Shown here: piece after piece, positions 29,489 through 39,439 of the stretch | Layout of the letters: each line of letters opens with the position of its first letter | Position numbering within the stretch: the first letter of the stretch is position 1 | NCBI RefSeq assembly: GCF_034092465.1 | Contig: NZ_CP139303.1 | Coordinates: 186,001 to 250,000, forward strand | DNA from: Prochlorococcus sp. MIT 1223 | GTDB taxonomy: Bacteria; Cyanobacteriota; Cyanobacteriia; PCC-6307; Cyanobiaceae | Length of the DNA: 64,000 nt | Direction: 5' to 3' | Made by a program: the position numbers and the translations under genes | Notes under the pieces: generated by a model | Databases searched by the model: none | Told to the model about the DNA's origin: nothing | What the model saw: only the letters and a program-made list of their open reading frames with translations

Positions 29489-30142
29489 ATGACAATTGGA
29501 ATTGTTGTTTTTCCTGGTTCAAATTGTGACAGAGATGTCAATTGGGCGCTTGAGGGCTGCTTGGGAATACCTACTCGTTATTTGTGGCATGAAACGACCG
29601 ATTTGAAAGGCATAGATGCAATTGTTTTACCAGGTGGATTTAGTTATGGCGATTATTTGCGCTGTGGGGCAATTGCTAGGTTTGCTCCTGTTCTCCAGTC
29701 AGTATGTGACTTCGCCAAAAGAGGAGGGAAAGTACTTGGAATCTGCAATGGTTTTCAAATTCTTACTGAATTAGGTTTATTGCCAGGTGCTCTAACTAGA
29801 AATAGAGACCTTCATTTTATTTGTAAATCAGTTTCACTTTCCATTGCAAACAATAATACTGATTGGTTTAAGAACATAAGAAATCAAGACACTATTGCAT
29901 TACCGATAGCTCATGGAGAGGGAAGATATCAATGTAGTAAAAGTACTTTTAATGAACTAGAAGATAATGGTTTAATTGCACTTAAATATATAAATAATCC
30001 AAATGGCTCTTTATACGATATAGCAGGTCTTACTAACGTAAAAGGAAATGTTTTTGGATTAATGCCTCATCCAGAAAGAGCATGTGACCCACTATTAGGT
30101 TCACTTGATGGGCAAGAAATATTAAAGTCTTTAATTTCCTGA
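29489..30142 (+). CDS. purQ: Phosphoribosylformylglycinamidine synthase subunit PurQ (glutaminase)
   Basis: Class I glutamine amidotransferase chain that supplies ammonia to PurL. In 217 residues: [12 protein letters not shown] near the start, [15 protein letters not shown], the nucleophile elbow GICNGFQIL with the catalytic cysteine at about residue 87, IAHGEGRY, and the His-Glu pair in MPHPERA. It follows purS directly and ends at a bidirectional terminator. Confidence 0.97.
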   Translation: MTIGIVVFPGSNCDRDVNWALEGCLGIPTRYLWHETTDLKGIDAIVLPGGFSYGDYLRCGAIARFAPVLQSVCDFAKRGGKVLGICNGFQILTELGLLPGALTRNRDLHFICKSVSLSIANNNTDWFKNIRNQDTIALPIAHGEGRYQCSKSTFNELEDNGLIALKYINNPNGSLYDIAGLTNVKGNVFGLMPHPERACDPLLGSLDGQEILKSLIS

Positions 30143-30163
30143 AAATCTTTTGAACAAAAAAAA

Positions 30164-30192
30164 CTGGGTTGCAATATGAAAGAGCAACCCAG
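30164..30192 (+). terminator. Bidirectional terminator between purQ and aldolase
   Basis: CTGGGTTGC (30164-30172) and GCAACCCAG (30184-30192) form a perfect 9-bp stem with an 11-base loop. A run of eight A precedes it (T run on the minus strand) and a T-rich stretch follows, so it can stop the convergent purQ and aldolase transcripts from both sides. Confidence 0.9.
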
Positions 30193-30208
30193 ACTTTAAT
30201 TTTATTTA

Positions 30209-31276
30209 TTAGTACGTGTAGCCAGCAACGAAAAGAGCTTCGTCTGAAGAAGGTTGAGAACCAGTAACGTAGCTTCCTGTTGAAGCTTCCGAATTGGCCT
30301 GAGCTCTAGCTATAAGAGCCTTTTGTCCAGCTTCTGTATTGGATCCACCCCATGCTTTTAAGCAAGAATGTTGTAAAGCGCGTCCATATGAGAATGAAAC
30401 GTTCCATTTCGCTTTACGGTCAATTTTGTTCATTAAGTTTAGATAAACAGAAGCTGCTTCTTCACTTAGTCCTCCTGATAGGAATACGATTCCAGGCACG
30501 CTTGCTGGTACCGAACGTTCCATTGTTCTTATTGTCAATTCAGCTACCTTTTGAGGATCTGCCTTTGTTGCAAAGTCTGCACCAGGAACCGTCATAGAAG
30601 GCTTAAGCAATGTTCCTTCTAAGAGAACTCCATTCTCTTGGCAGGCTTTATAAACCGTTTTGATTACTTGCTCTTGAACAGCTGCAGTTTTATTAATGTC
30701 GTGAGCTCCGTCCATCAATATCTCTGGTTCAATAATTGGTACAAGGCCCGATTCTTGAACAGATCTTGCATAACGAGCTAATCCCCATGCATTTTCCTGG
30801 ATTGAAAGATTAGTAGGACATCCGTCATCTGTTATTTGAAGTACTGCACGCCATTTAGCAAAACGAGCACCCTGTTCGTAATAATCAGCGGCTCTCTCAA
30901 CTAATCCGTCTAGACCAGAACAAAATGTTTCCACATCATTTCCTCCAGCCAAAGGACGTAGTCCTTTGTCTACTTTTATTCCTGGAATTATTCCAAGCTT
31001 TTCAAGCTTTTTCACCATAGGCTCACCGTCTTGGTGATTTTGAAAGAGAGTTTCTTCAAAAAGAATTGCTCCACTTATAAAGTTTCCTAGGCCTTCTGTA
31101 GTGAAGAGCATTCCTCGGTAGGCTTTCCGATTGTCTTCGCTATTTTCAACACCAATAGATGCAAGCCTTTTGCCGACTGTCTTAGTTGACTCATCAACAG
31201 CAAGAATTCCTTTGCCTGGGCGAGCTATAGAGGAGGCTGTTTTCTTAAGCTCTTCTGCGTAGTAACTAAGGGCCAT
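30209..31276 (-). CDS. Fructose-bisphosphate aldolase, class I
   Basis: Schiff-base aldolase that joins dihydroxyacetone phosphate with glyceraldehyde 3-phosphate (or erythrose 4-phosphate). Recognised by GKGILAVDESTKTVGKRLASIG, EETLFQ, GIKVDKGLRPLAG, AKWRAVLQI, VPIIEPEILMDGAH, LEGTLLKPSMT (with the Schiff-base lysine) and VFLSGGLSEEAAS. I chose ATG at 31276 (MALSYYAEEL), the usual cyanobacterial start; an in-frame GTG at 31312 would add 12 residues. Many cyanobacteria have a class II enzyme as well, not in this window. A palindrome lies just upstream. Confidence 0.95.
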   Translation of the reverse strand: MALSYYAEELKKTASSIARPGKGILAVDESTKTVGKRLASIGVENSEDNRKAYRGMLFTTEGLGNFISGAILFEETLFQNHQDGEPMVKKLEKLGIIPGIKVDKGLRPLAGGNDVETFCSGLDGLVERAADYYEQGARFAKWRAVLQITDDGCPTNLSIQENAWGLARYARSVQESGLVPIIEPEILMDGAHDINKTAAVQEQVIKTVYKACQENGVLLEGTLLKPSMTVPGADFATKADPQKVAELTIRTMERSVPASVPGIVFLSGGLSEEAASVYLNLMNKIDRKAKWNVSFSYGRALQHSCLKAWGGSNTEAGQKALIARAQANSEASTGSYVTGSQPSSDEALFVAGYTY

Positions 31277-31326
31277 TTCTGCCAGAAAAATTTCCTTAAG
31301 ATTTTTCCACACAACGTGTATAAATC

Positions 31327-31344
31327 ATGTATAAATTTATACAT
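31327..31344 (-). promoter_or_regulatory. Perfect 18-bp palindrome upstream of the aldolase gene
   Basis: ATGTATAAATTTATACAT is a perfect palindrome 50 bases before the aldolase ATG. A partial direct repeat, TGTATAAAT, lies immediately beside it at 31317-31325. TATACAT or TATAAAT within it could also serve as a -10 box. It may be an operator overlapping the aldolase promoter. Confidence 0.45.
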
Positions 31345-31435
31345 CGTATTGTTCTTTATTGTCTATTTGCTCTTAAGAGGTTTTTTATTTTTAAATTTTT
31401 GATAATAAAAAACCGTTTTTTAAAAAATCTTATGT

Positions 31436-32542
31436 TCATTCAAAATTAACTTTTAATCCTGCTTGAGCAGAAACATTGACCTTGTCACATACTTTTTGGC
31501 TTAAGGCTGCCTCTGCTAATCCAGGAATCATTGGTGTATTTTCAGTAATGCTTTTAGCCCACCAATTTTGAATTCTGGCGACGGGTGCGATACGTCCATC
31601 TTTCCATGTCTTAGCAAAGGTTAGATCTTGATCAGCAGTTATGTTTTTGAGCGGTCCATCATTTTGAGAAAGCCAAAGACCAAAGCCATGTACATAGTCT
31701 TTCTGATTGTCGCTACCTAATATCAAAGTGCCTTTGCTTCCATATATTTCAATCCAGCAGCCTCTACCATTTCTTGTTACTGAGGACAGATTTATTTGAG
31801 CAATGATGTTCTCATCGCTTCCATTTATATTGTCAAGAATTTCAGCTTGACTTATACAAGTATCTTCACTTGTTACTAATTTGGATTTATTGGTTTGGCT
31901 GCAATCTCTATTCTTTATAGATGTTGATATAAGAGATGAAATAGAAACAGTTGGGCCAAAAAACCAATGCAAAATATCAAATGCGTGAGTCCCAAGTGCA
32001 CCAATAACTCCTCCTCCCTCTTCTTTATTTGAGTACCAATTCCATGGCCTTGATTGATTGGCTCTACTACTCATAAGCCAATCTAGTTTAATAAGCCAAA
32101 CTTTTCCTAATTTGCCCTCATTAATTATTCTTTTAGCCTGCATAAATAAAGGAACTGCTCTATATTCAAAGTCAACAGCTACTATTAGGTTTCTTCTTAT
32201 TGATAGTCTCTGGAGTTCTTGTACTTCTTCTTCATTCAATCCTACTGGCTTTTCTAGAAGTAGATGTTTGCCAGCTTCAAGTGCTTCTTTTGCAAGTTGG
32301 TATCTAACACTTGGTGGTGTAGCTATAATTATACCTTTAATATTTTTATCTTTTATAAGGGATGTCCATTCTTTAAATCCAATTAATCCATTATTTTTGC
32401 AGGATTCATTTAATCTGTTTTCTCTTGGGTGCCAAATTGCAAAAGGTTTTAGGATCTTGCTAGATTTTAAGGCTGGTAGATGAACAGATTCTCCAAAACC
32501 TAGTCCTGCTATAGCAATTGGCAGTCTCTTCTCTTCGTTCAT
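31436..32542 (-). CDS. Gfo/Idh/MocA-family NAD(P)-dependent oxidoreductase
   Basis: A 368-residue dehydrogenase, probably acting on a sugar or cyclic pigment-like substrate. The N-terminal Rossmann fold has GLGFGESVHLPAL, the family motif ATPPSVRYQLAKEALEAGKHLLLEKPVG holding the EKP segment, and the C-terminal alpha/beta domain follows with GGGVIGALGTHAFDILHWFFG (conserved His). The substrate cannot be predicted; relatives include biliverdin reductase and inositol dehydrogenase. It starts immediately after the stop of the signal-peptide gene upstream. Confidence 0.88.
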   Translation of the reverse strand: MNEEKRLPIAIAGLGFGESVHLPALKSSKILKPFAIWHPRENRLNESCKNNGLIGFKEWTSLIKDKNIKGIIIATPPSVRYQLAKEALEAGKHLLLEKPVGLNEEEVQELQRLSIRRNLIVAVDFEYRAVPLFMQAKRIINEGKLGKVWLIKLDWLMSSRANQSRPWNWYSNKEEGGGVIGALGTHAFDILHWFFGPTVSISSLISTSIKNRDCSQTNKSKLVTSEDTCISQAEILDNINGSDENIIAQINLSSVTRNGRGCWIEIYGSKGTLILGSDNQKDYVHGFGLWLSQNDGPLKNITADQDLTFAKTWKDGRIAPVARIQNWWAKSITENTPMIPGLAEAALSQKVCDKVNVSAQAGLKVNFE

Positions 32543-32923
32543 TTACTTGATTTCTGATGTACAGACTTGATTAATTAAGCCTTCTATCAGTTTATCTTGA
32601 TTAGATCCTAGCCATTCGGCTCCTAATTCTTTAATGCCATTTATTGAAATATCTTTGTAAAGATTTTTTGAACAATCAATGTCTGTTTCATAAATAAATT
32701 CCTTTTTTTCTGCAGTCTTAAATGGGATAAACTTTGTTGTAACTCTTACGATTTTATCCTGGATATATTTGATAGTTAATTTATCCCAGTATTGCCTTCC
32801 ATATTCACTTGAGGGTACTTCCACCCATTCATTTGAATAGGCATTCGCAAAGTTAGGAGATGTTATAAGAATTATAATAATTACTAATTTTATTAAGCTT
32901 ATTAATATTATTTTTTGCTTCAT
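32543..32923 (-). CDS. Small exported protein, unknown function
   Basis: From the ATG at 32923, a 126-residue protein beginning MKQKIILISLIKL, with a long hydrophobic signal peptide ending near NFANA, then a mature domain of about 95 residues with two cysteines (DIDCSKN and NQVCTSEIK), possibly a disulfide. An in-frame ATG at 32977 would extend it by 18 residues into the accD end, but the shorter form gives a more normal signal peptide. The mature part, with YGRQYWDKLTIKYI and VRVTTKFIPF, looks beta-rich and resembles small lumenal or periplasmic cyanobacterial proteins. The role is unknown. Confidence 0.72.
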   Translation of the reverse strand: MKQKIILISLIKLVIIIILITSPNFANAYSNEWVEVPSSEYGRQYWDKLTIKYIQDKIVRVTTKFIPFKTAEKKEFIYETDIDCSKNLYKDISINGIKELGAEWLGSNQDKLIEGLINQVCTSEIK

Positions 32924-32954
32924 TAAAGATATATTTATTGAGCGAATATATTTA

Positions 32955-33824
32955 CTAATAAATTGGATTATTGCCATGAAGTTTTAATATCTTACTAAGA
33001 GTTTTTCTTAATTGTGTCCTTGGTACAATTGTATCTACAAATCCATGTTCCTGTAAATATTCTGCCGTTTGGAAATTATCAGGTAGCTTTTCGCGAAGTG
33101 TTTGCTCAATTACTCTTCTTCCTGCAAAGCCGATCAGAGCTTTTGGTTCGGCTAGGATTAAATCTCCTAACATTGCGAAACTTGCTGTAACTCCTCCTGT
33201 GGTTGGATGAGTAAGTAGTGGCATATATAGAAGTTCTTTTTCTCTATGCCTTTCTAGTGCTCCAGATATCTTTGCCATTTGCATGAGGCTAAGCATTCCC
33301 TCTTGCATCCTTGCCCCTCCAGAGGCACATACAATTAAAAGAGGAAGTTTGTCTGCTGTAGCTTTTTCAATTAAACGTGTGATTTTTTCGCCAACCACTG
33401 AGCCCATAGACCCTCCCATAAACCTAAAATCCATTACTGCTAAAGCAATTGGGATATTTTCTACTTTGCATAGGCCAGTCCTTACGCCATCTTTCATGCC
33501 TGTACTTGTTTGGCTTTCTCTTAGTCGATCGGCATAAGCTCTTCTATCTTTAAAGCCAAGCGGATCTATAGGACTTAGATCTTTATTAATTGGCTGAAAA
33601 GTTTGAGGATCAGCAATTATATTTATTCTTTCCTGACTATCAATTCTGTTGTGATGACCGCAGTTATTGCAAACGTTTGCGTTCTCTAAGAGATCTTTTC
33701 TGTATACCACTTGTCCACATTCTGGGCACTTCCCCCAAAGTCCGTCTCCTTCATCTGTCTCTTGAATAACCTTTCCTACAAATTGTCCTTTGCGTCGATC
33801 AGCAAACCAGTCGAATAGAGACAC
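32955..33824 (-). CDS. accD: Acetyl-CoA carboxylase carboxyltransferase subunit beta
   Basis: Beta half of the carboxyltransferase that makes malonyl-CoA for fatty acid synthesis. The 289-residue protein has the N-terminal four-cysteine zinc finger (CPEC at about 34-37 and CNNC at about 53-56), then the crotonase-like carboxyltransferase domain: [38 protein letters not shown] and [14 protein letters not shown]. The start is GTG. The partner accA is not in this window. Confidence 0.97.
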   Translation of the reverse strand: MSLFDWFADRRKGQFVGKVIQETDEGDGLWGKCPECGQVVYRKDLLENANVCNNCGHHNRIDSQERINIIADPQTFQPINKDLSPIDPLGFKDRRAYADRLRESQTSTGMKDGVRTGLCKVENIPIALAVMDFRFMGGSMGSVVGEKITRLIEKATADKLPLLIVCASGGARMQEGMLSLMQMAKISGALERHREKELLYMPLLTHPTTGGVTASFAMLGDLILAEPKALIGFAGRRVIEQTLREKLPDNFQTAEYLQEHGFVDTIVPRTQLRKTLSKILKLHGNNPIY

Positions 33825-34027
33825 GATTAAAAAACTTTCTATTCCTATTTAAAGCGTAAACATGCTCATTCCCAAAATGATCTATCAATATTTATTTAAT
33901 TTTCATCGATTTATAATTAATTCAATGAGAGTTTTAGGATGAAAAGCTCCATCGGCCAGGCTAATTAATTAATTAAATAAATTGGAATGATGAGAAAATT
34001 AAAATAATTTACTTTAAATAATTTTCT

Positions 34028-34930
34028 TTAGGATAGCTTTTTCTTGTCTTCAATCATTTTGTGGATTATAGGAGTAAGAATTAACTCCATCGCAAATCCC
34101 ATTTTTCCTCCATTTACAACAATGCTAGTAGGACTAGACATGAAGGAATCATGAATCATTCCTAATAAATGTTGGAATTCAATGCCCCATTTTTCTCTTG
34201 CTCCTTTCCTAAAGTGAATAATTACAAAACTTTCGTCTGGTGTCGGGATATTTCTACATATAAATGGATTTGATGTATCAATAGTTGGAACTCTTTGGAA
34301 ATTAATATCTGTTCTACTAAATTGAGGACAAATATGATTTATGTAATCAGGCATTCTTCTTAAAATTGTATCAACAATTGCTTCTGCCGAATAACCTCTT
34401 TCTGCATTATCTCTATGAATTTTTTGTATCCATTCAAGGTTTGTTATTGGCACAACACCAACTAATAAGTCTGCTAATGAAGCAACGTCATAATTTTCAC
34501 CTACAACGCCACCATGTAAGCCTTCGTAAAACAGAACATCAGTTCCAGAAGGAATATCTTCCCAAGGAGTAAATTGCCCAGCTTCAAGTGATGTTCCTAG
34601 TCTGGAATTATGTTCTTGAGCTTCTTCTTGGCTGTGAAGGTAATAGCGTTTTTGCCCTCTACCCGTCTCTCCATAGCTCCTAAACAGTTCCTCAAGTTTG
34701 TCAAATAAATTTGCTTCAGGACCGAAATGAGAAAAGTTTTCGCCTTTTGATAAGGCATCAGCCATAGCTTTTTTCATAGGCATTCTTTCGAAGCGGTGAT
34801 AACTGTCACCTTCAACAACAGCAGGAACAATTTCTTCTCGAGCGAATATGTGCTCGAAGGCTCTTTTGACTGTACTGGTGCCAGCTCCTGATGAACCAGT
34901 TACTGCAACAACGGGATGAGTCTTCGACAT
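34028..34930 (-). CDS. prk: Phosphoribulokinase
   Basis: Phosphorylates ribulose 5-phosphate to ribulose 1,5-bisphosphate, the CO2 acceptor of RuBisCO. The 300-residue protein has the P-loop GSSGAGTST (12-20) and VEGDSYHRF. The segment RYYLHSQEEA, the long internal insert and DVLFYEGLHGG with the catalytic Asp/Glu region are those of the class I enzyme (proteobacterial form, also used by marine picocyanobacteria of the alpha type). RKGAREKWGIEFQ follows near the end. That class lacks the redox-regulated cysteine pair of beta-cyanobacterial PRK, and none is visible here. The 203-base stretch downstream holds nothing I recognise. Confidence 0.93.
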   Translation of the reverse strand: MSKTHPVVAVTGSSGAGTSTVKRAFEHIFAREEIVPAVVEGDSYHRFERMPMKKAMADALSKGENFSHFGPEANLFDKLEELFRSYGETGRGQKRYYLHSQEEAQEHNSRLGTSLEAGQFTPWEDIPSGTDVLFYEGLHGGVVGENYDVASLADLLVGVVPITNLEWIQKIHRDNAERGYSAEAIVDTILRRMPDYINHICPQFSRTDINFQRVPTIDTSNPFICRNIPTPDESFVIIHFRKGAREKWGIEFQHLLGMIHDSFMSSPTSIVVNGGKMGFAMELILTPIIHKMIEDKKKLS

Positions 34931-35021
34931 TTATTTTTTGAATCAAACTATGAGATTTTCGCAGGTCAACAGGCCAAATAATCAAAACATGTGGACAGAT
35001 ATTTTTATTTGTGAATGAATT

Positions 35022-36104
35022 TTAGGAATTAAGTGCATTTTTTATTTTTTCACCCATCTCTTTACAACCTAATTCTGTTTTTGTTTGGTCCATTAAGTCA
35101 GCTGTTCTGAAGCCTTCATAAAGAACGGCCTCTACTGCCTTTTCTAGTTCTGCAGCAGCTTCTGATTCTTTTAACGCAATCCTTAACATCATTGCGGCTG
35201 AAAGAATCATTGCTATCGGATTTGCTTTGTTTTTGTTTGCTATGTCAGGGGCAGATCCGTGAACAGGTTCGAATAGCCCTGGCCCATCTATGTTTAAAGA
35301 TGCAGAGGGAAGCATTCCAATAGAGCCTGTTAACATTGCCGCTTCATCGCTAATTATGTCTCCAAAGAGATTCCCCGTAAGAATTACATCAAATTGAGCA
35401 GGGTCTTTTACTAATTGCATTGCAGCATTATCTACATACAAATGAGTTAATTCAATGTCTGGATTTCTTTTTGCCTGTAAGTTCACTCTTTCTCTCCAAA
35501 GTTGACTTACATCAAGAACATTAGCTTTATCAACAGAGCAAATCTTTTTCCTTCTAGTCCTTGCTAATTCAAAAGCTATGTCGCTAATTTGATCTATTTC
35601 ACCTGAGGTATAACTCATAGTATTAAAGGCTTTTACTCCCCCTCCTTCTATACTTATTCTTCCTTTAGGCTCTCCAAAATATATTCCACCAGTTAATTCT
35701 CTAACGACAATTAGGTCGACATTTCTTATTATTTCTGGCCTTAAACTACTTGAATCAATTAGTGAAGGCCAAATCTTTACAGGCCTAATATTTGCAAATA
35801 ACTCTAGCCCAGATCTTAGTTGAAGTAATCCAGTCTCAGGCCTTTTCTCTCGCGGTAAATTGTCATATTTTGGGTCACCAATTGCTGCCATTAAAATCGC
35901 ATCTGATTCTTTACATGCTTTTAATGTACGTTCCGGTAATGGATTACTCGTTTTTTCTATCGCAGAGCCACCAATTAGTTGTTCTTCAAAATTTAATTCA
36001 AACGAAAATTTCTTACTAATGTTTTCTAATAATATTTTAGTTACTTTTGTTATCTCAGGACCAATTCCATCCCCAGGGAGTAAGACGATTTTGTATTTAT
36101 TCAT
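35022..36104 (-). CDS. leuB: 3-isopropylmalate dehydrogenase
   Basis: Oxidatively decarboxylates 3-isopropylmalate, the third step of leucine synthesis. In 360 residues: LLPGDGIGPEITK at the start, the substrate-contact arginines in LRSGLELFANIRP, VVRELTGGIYFGEPKG, the Lys-Ala-Asn segment in VDKANVLDVSQLWR and the metal-binding GNLFGDIISDEAAMLTGSIG. FEPVHGSAPDIA is the adenine-binding loop. The order with prk and lpxD is common in marine picocyanobacteria. Confidence 0.97.
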   Translation of the reverse strand: MNKYKIVLLPGDGIGPEITKVTKILLENISKKFSFELNFEEQLIGGSAIEKTSNPLPERTLKACKESDAILMAAIGDPKYDNLPREKRPETGLLQLRSGLELFANIRPVKIWPSLIDSSSLRPEIIRNVDLIVVRELTGGIYFGEPKGRISIEGGGVKAFNTMSYTSGEIDQISDIAFELARTRRKKICSVDKANVLDVSQLWRERVNLQAKRNPDIELTHLYVDNAAMQLVKDPAQFDVILTGNLFGDIISDEAAMLTGSIGMLPSASLNIDGPGLFEPVHGSAPDIANKNKANPIAMILSAAMMLRIALKESEAAAELEKAVEAVLYEGFRTADLMDQTKTELGCKEMGEKIKNALNS

Positions 36105-36140
36105 GTGAAGGTGTTAGTTGAATTGAGGTTTTGAATTTTA

Positions 36141-37181
36141 TTAGAGTTCTTTAATCTTGAACTTACGGAAAGTTTTTGCAATTTCTGGAAGTTTTTTAAA
36201 AATTGCAGAACATCTTAACCATAACTTGTTAGGCATTGCTGGGAAACCACTTATAACTTGTCCTGGCTCTATATCTCTTATGATTCCACATTTAGAAGTT
36301 GCTACAACACCGTCACCAACCTTTACTCGATTCGACACTCCTACTTGGCCAGCAAGTATTACTCCATTCCCAAGAATTGCTCCGCCGGCTATTCCAACTT
36401 GTGCCGCTAAAGCACAATTTTGCCCAATAATTACACCATGACCTATTTGAACCAGATTATCTATTTTAGTTCCTGCACCTATGAAGGTCTTGCCTACTGA
36501 TGGTCTATCAATATTCGAGTTACAACCTATTTCGACATCATTATCAATCATTACTATTCCTGTTTGGGGCATCTTTCTCCAACCTTTTTTTGTTGGAATA
36601 AATCCAAAACCTTCGGATCCAATAACTGCATTTGAATGAATTATGCAATTATTTCCTAGTATTGATTTGCGATGAATAACACAGTTGGAATGAAGGTAAT
36701 TAGATTGGCCAATTTTTACTCCTTCGTAGATGACTACACCGGCCCTAATTATTGTGTTCTCTCCAATAATTGAATTGTCAGCAATACATACATTAGCTCC
36801 AATTGAGATACCTTTTCCAAGTTTGACTCCTTTACCTATAACGGCAGTTTTATGAATACCTAATAAAGGATCAATGCTAGAATTAAGTATATCTAGGCTT
36901 TCGGCAAAAGCTAATTTTGGATTTTCAAAGATTGCCCATGAAAGCCTTCGTTCTTTTGCAATATTTATTAATTCCTCATCATTTGGAAGAATCGCTAGAG
37001 AAGCATTGGTTGTAGAAAGATGAACTGTTAGATAACTGTTTTTTTCTAAAAAAGTTAGTTGATTCTCCTGGGCATTTTCAATTGAAGCTCCTTTCTTGAT
37101 TTCTGTGTCTTGGCTAATTGCAAAGTCAATTAGTTCCGCATCGCCTTTTTTTAATGAGTTAATTAATTGGCTTAAAAGCAT
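36141..37181 (-). CDS. lpxD: UDP-3-O-(3-hydroxymyristoyl)glucosamine N-acyltransferase
   Basis: Adds the second acyl chain in lipid A synthesis using acyl-ACP. The 346-residue protein has an N-terminal uridine-binding domain (about 1-100) and a left-handed beta-helix of hexapeptide repeats (about 105-320), such as [20 protein letters not shown], with the catalytic His in [18 protein letters not shown] and the LpxD loop GSEGFGFIP. Together with lptB and the permease it shows outer-membrane LPS building. It is 42 bases from proB. Confidence 0.94.
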   Translation of the reverse strand: MLLSQLINSLKKGDAELIDFAISQDTEIKKGASIENAQENQLTFLEKNSYLTVHLSTTNASLAILPNDEELINIAKERRLSWAIFENPKLAFAESLDILNSSIDPLLGIHKTAVIGKGVKLGKGISIGANVCIADNSIIGENTIIRAGVVIYEGVKIGQSNYLHSNCVIHRKSILGNNCIIHSNAVIGSEGFGFIPTKKGWRKMPQTGIVMIDNDVEIGCNSNIDRPSVGKTFIGAGTKIDNLVQIGHGVIIGQNCALAAQVGIAGGAILGNGVILAGQVGVSNRVKVGDGVVATSKCGIIRDIEPGQVISGFPAMPNKLWLRCSAIFKKLPEIAKTFRKFKIKEL

Positions 37182-37222
37182 CTCTAGGATAATTTTGGAA
37201 AGATCTGAATGATTAGATTTAA

Positions 37223-38317
37223 TTATTCAAACATGCCAGTAGTTAAAACAAGTACATCTCTATGAATAACAATAGGTGATTTTGTTGAGGATAGTTTATT
37301 TCGTATATTACTTCTAATATCTTCACTGCTTAAAGAACATATACCTCTTCCAATTTCTTCACCAGCTTGACTTTCGATTGTTACAGCTTGATTTTTAGTG
37401 AAAGATCCATTTACATTTTTAATACCTACTAATAATAGAGATGCTCCTTGTTTCTTTATGGCATAACAAGCGCCATTATCTATTTGAATAGAGCCAGCAG
37501 GTTTTAAGGCATAGGCTAACCAACTTTTCTTGTTTCCTATAGGGTTTGGTTGAGGATGAAATATCGTCCCAAGTTTTAAACCTTTAAATAATTCTTTGAG
37601 AGTACTTGGTTCTCTTCCATCTGCCAAATGAACAGTGATTCCTCTTTCTGTGGCAATTTTGGCAGCAGCTAGTTTAGTTTTTATTCCACCAGTACCCCAT
37701 GTGCCAACTTTGAATGATTTATCTTGAATATCTTTTAATTCACTTGGATGGTAAATTTCGTTTATAGGGTGAGCCTCTTTATTCGTTTTTGGATCACTTG
37801 AGTAAAGTTTATCAATATCTGTTAATAATATTAGTTTATCTGCAGAAATAGCCCCTGCGACTAGGGCAGAGAGTGTGTCATTGTCACCATACTTTAGTTC
37901 ATCAATAGCGATAGTATCATTTTCATTTACGATTGGAATGACATTCCAATCAAGAAGCTTCTGCAAAGTCATTGAAGCATTTACGTAAGATAATCTCGAT
38001 CCAAGTTCAGATCGAGTCAAAAGTATTTGAGCTACTTTATATCCATATTTATTCATTGATTTTTCATAAAGACTCATGAGATGACCTTGTCCTACTGCTG
38101 CAACTGCTTGTAAGGCGACTATTTCTTCAGGTCTATCCTTTATTTCTAGCCGGTCGCAACCAAGCCCAACAGAACCACTCGATACAATAATTACCTTATT
38201 TCCTTCTTTAAGGTATTTTGCAATGCACTCACAATAATTATCAATTACCTGCGCTGTAGATTGTCTTTTACTACCTCTTAATAGACTTGTTCCTATTTTA
38301 ATTACCAATAAACTCAT
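37223..38317 (-). CDS. proB: Glutamate 5-kinase
   Basis: Phosphorylates glutamate to gamma-glutamyl phosphate, the first step of proline synthesis. In 364 residues there is an amino acid kinase domain (VIKIGTSLL at the start, [49 protein letters not shown] and [15 protein letters not shown]) followed by a PUA domain (about 275-355). The feedback proline site is in the kinase domain. It is one base from the YqeG-like gene and probably co-transcribed with it. Confidence 0.97.
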   Translation of the reverse strand: MSLLVIKIGTSLLRGSKRQSTAQVIDNYCECIAKYLKEGNKVIIVSSGSVGLGCDRLEIKDRPEEIVALQAVAAVGQGHLMSLYEKSMNKYGYKVAQILLTRSELGSRLSYVNASMTLQKLLDWNVIPIVNENDTIAIDELKYGDNDTLSALVAGAISADKLILLTDIDKLYSSDPKTNKEAHPINEIYHPSELKDIQDKSFKVGTWGTGGIKTKLAAAKIATERGITVHLADGREPSTLKELFKGLKLGTIFHPQPNPIGNKKSWLAYALKPAGSIQIDNGACYAIKKQGASLLLVGIKNVNGSFTKNQAVTIESQAGEEIGRGICSLSSEDIRSNIRNKLSSTKSPIVIHRDVLVLTTGMFE

Positions 38318-38318
38318 A

Positions 38319-38822
38319 TTATTTCCCCCCTAGATTTCTAGCTAAATATCTTTCTATTCTTTGCGTATAGTTTCTACCTGAAACCAAACCATTTTGCTGT
38401 ACTGGTTTAACTAGTATTGTATATATTCCTAGTCTATTACCAATTAGTATATCAGTGAATATTCTGTCTCCGATTATTGCTATATTGGAAGCAGGATAGT
38501 TGAATTTTTTAATTACTTTTATAGTCTTTCCTCTTCTAGGCTTTGAAGCGCTATAAGTGTAACTTAGACTTAATTCATTGGCTATACACTTTATTCTTTT
38601 TTTGGAAGGATTATTACTTAGCAAGTGAATATGCAATTGCTCTTTAGCTTCAAGAATCCATTCCTTAATTGATTGCGGTAAATTAATCTTTTGTCTTGGA
38701 AGTAGAGTTCCATCAACATCAAGTAAAAGTAATTTTATTTCTTGGCTTAGTAATTCATTTATGGAGAGATTCTGAATACTTAGATTAGTATCCCAATCTG
38801 GCTTAAGCCAATTTTTAGTCAT
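38319..38822 (-). CDS. HAD phosphatase, YqeG/GEP4 family
   Basis: A 167-residue HAD-superfamily hydrolase. Motif I is [11 protein letters not shown] (the two catalytic Asp at about 35 and 37), motif [12 protein letters not shown], a lysine region ([10 protein letters not shown]) and motif [11 protein letters not shown]. This fits YqeG, related to the phosphatidylglycerophosphate phosphatase GEP4; in cyanobacteria such proteins may serve phosphatidylglycerol synthesis, complementing pgsA at 46.3-46.9 kb. Activity on PGP is inferred. The start overlaps the stop of the DUF3727 gene by one base. Confidence 0.85.
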   Translation of the reverse strand: MTKNWLKPDWDTNLSIQNLSINELLSQEIKLLLLDVDGTLLPRQKINLPQSIKEWILEAKEQLHIHLLSNNPSKKRIKCIANELSLSYTYSASKPRRGKTIKVIKKFNYPASNIAIIGDRIFTDILIGNRLGIYTILVKPVQQNGLVSGRNYTQRIERYLARNLGGK

Positions 38823-39370
38823 TACTCTGAGAAACCTCTTTCTTCAAGTTCCTTTTCAATTTGGGCCTGAATCCTGTCAAATTCTTCCCCTTCTATAAGG
38901 CTTGCTTCATTGTCATGTATTTTTCCAACGATGAAAAATGGATCAAGTGGAATGTAGAGACCATATTCTTCTTCTTTTACCTTAAAACTGACAAGTAATT
39001 CATATGTTTCTGATTCATCGTCTATGTCGTCTTCGTCCTCTTCAAGTTCTTCAGGGTCTGGCTCATCTAATTCCCCTGAGACAGTAAGGGTTAAAGCAGA
39101 TCTTATTAAATTAAGATCATATTCTTGCAGGACTACATCAGCTACTTCCAGAATTGGCTCACTTTTTTCTATTGTTTCTACAAGCTCTGGATCATCTCCA
39201 TCAATAAGCTTGAATAATGAGACAGGAGTATCGACAGGAGTTAATAGAGCATATTCACAGTCTTCTATAGGCACAATTTGTTCAAGGAAGCACAGTAGAT
39301 CACTACCTTTACTATCTTTGACAAGAATCGTTGGTACTTGTCCGTTATTACTTGATTCAGAATTAGCCAT
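38822..39370 (-). CDS. Acidic DUF3727 (DUF1292-type) protein
   Basis: A 182-residue strongly acidic protein conserved in cyanobacteria and plastids; its function is unknown. Two repeats resembling DUF1292 are seen: about residues 17-70 (LCFLEQIVPIEDCEYALLTP) and about 125-165 (YELLVSFKVKEEEYGLYIPL). They are joined by an acidic linker of about 15 residues rich in Glu and Asp (about 100-122). No membrane segment. It is tightly coupled to the YqeG-like gene. Confidence 0.82.
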   Translation of the reverse strand: MANSESSNNGQVPTILVKDSKGSDLLCFLEQIVPIEDCEYALLTPVDTPVSLFKLIDGDDPELVETIEKSEPILEVADVVLQEYDLNLIRSALTLTVSGELDEPDPEELEEDEDDIDDESETYELLVSFKVKEEEYGLYIPLDPFFIVGKIHDNEASLIEGEEFDRIQAQIEKELEERGFSE

Positions 39371-39439
39371 TGATTAGATAAATTTCAATGTGAGAGTTGG
39401 CAATCGGTTTTACTCAAGTTAAGGCTCGATGTGAACCTT

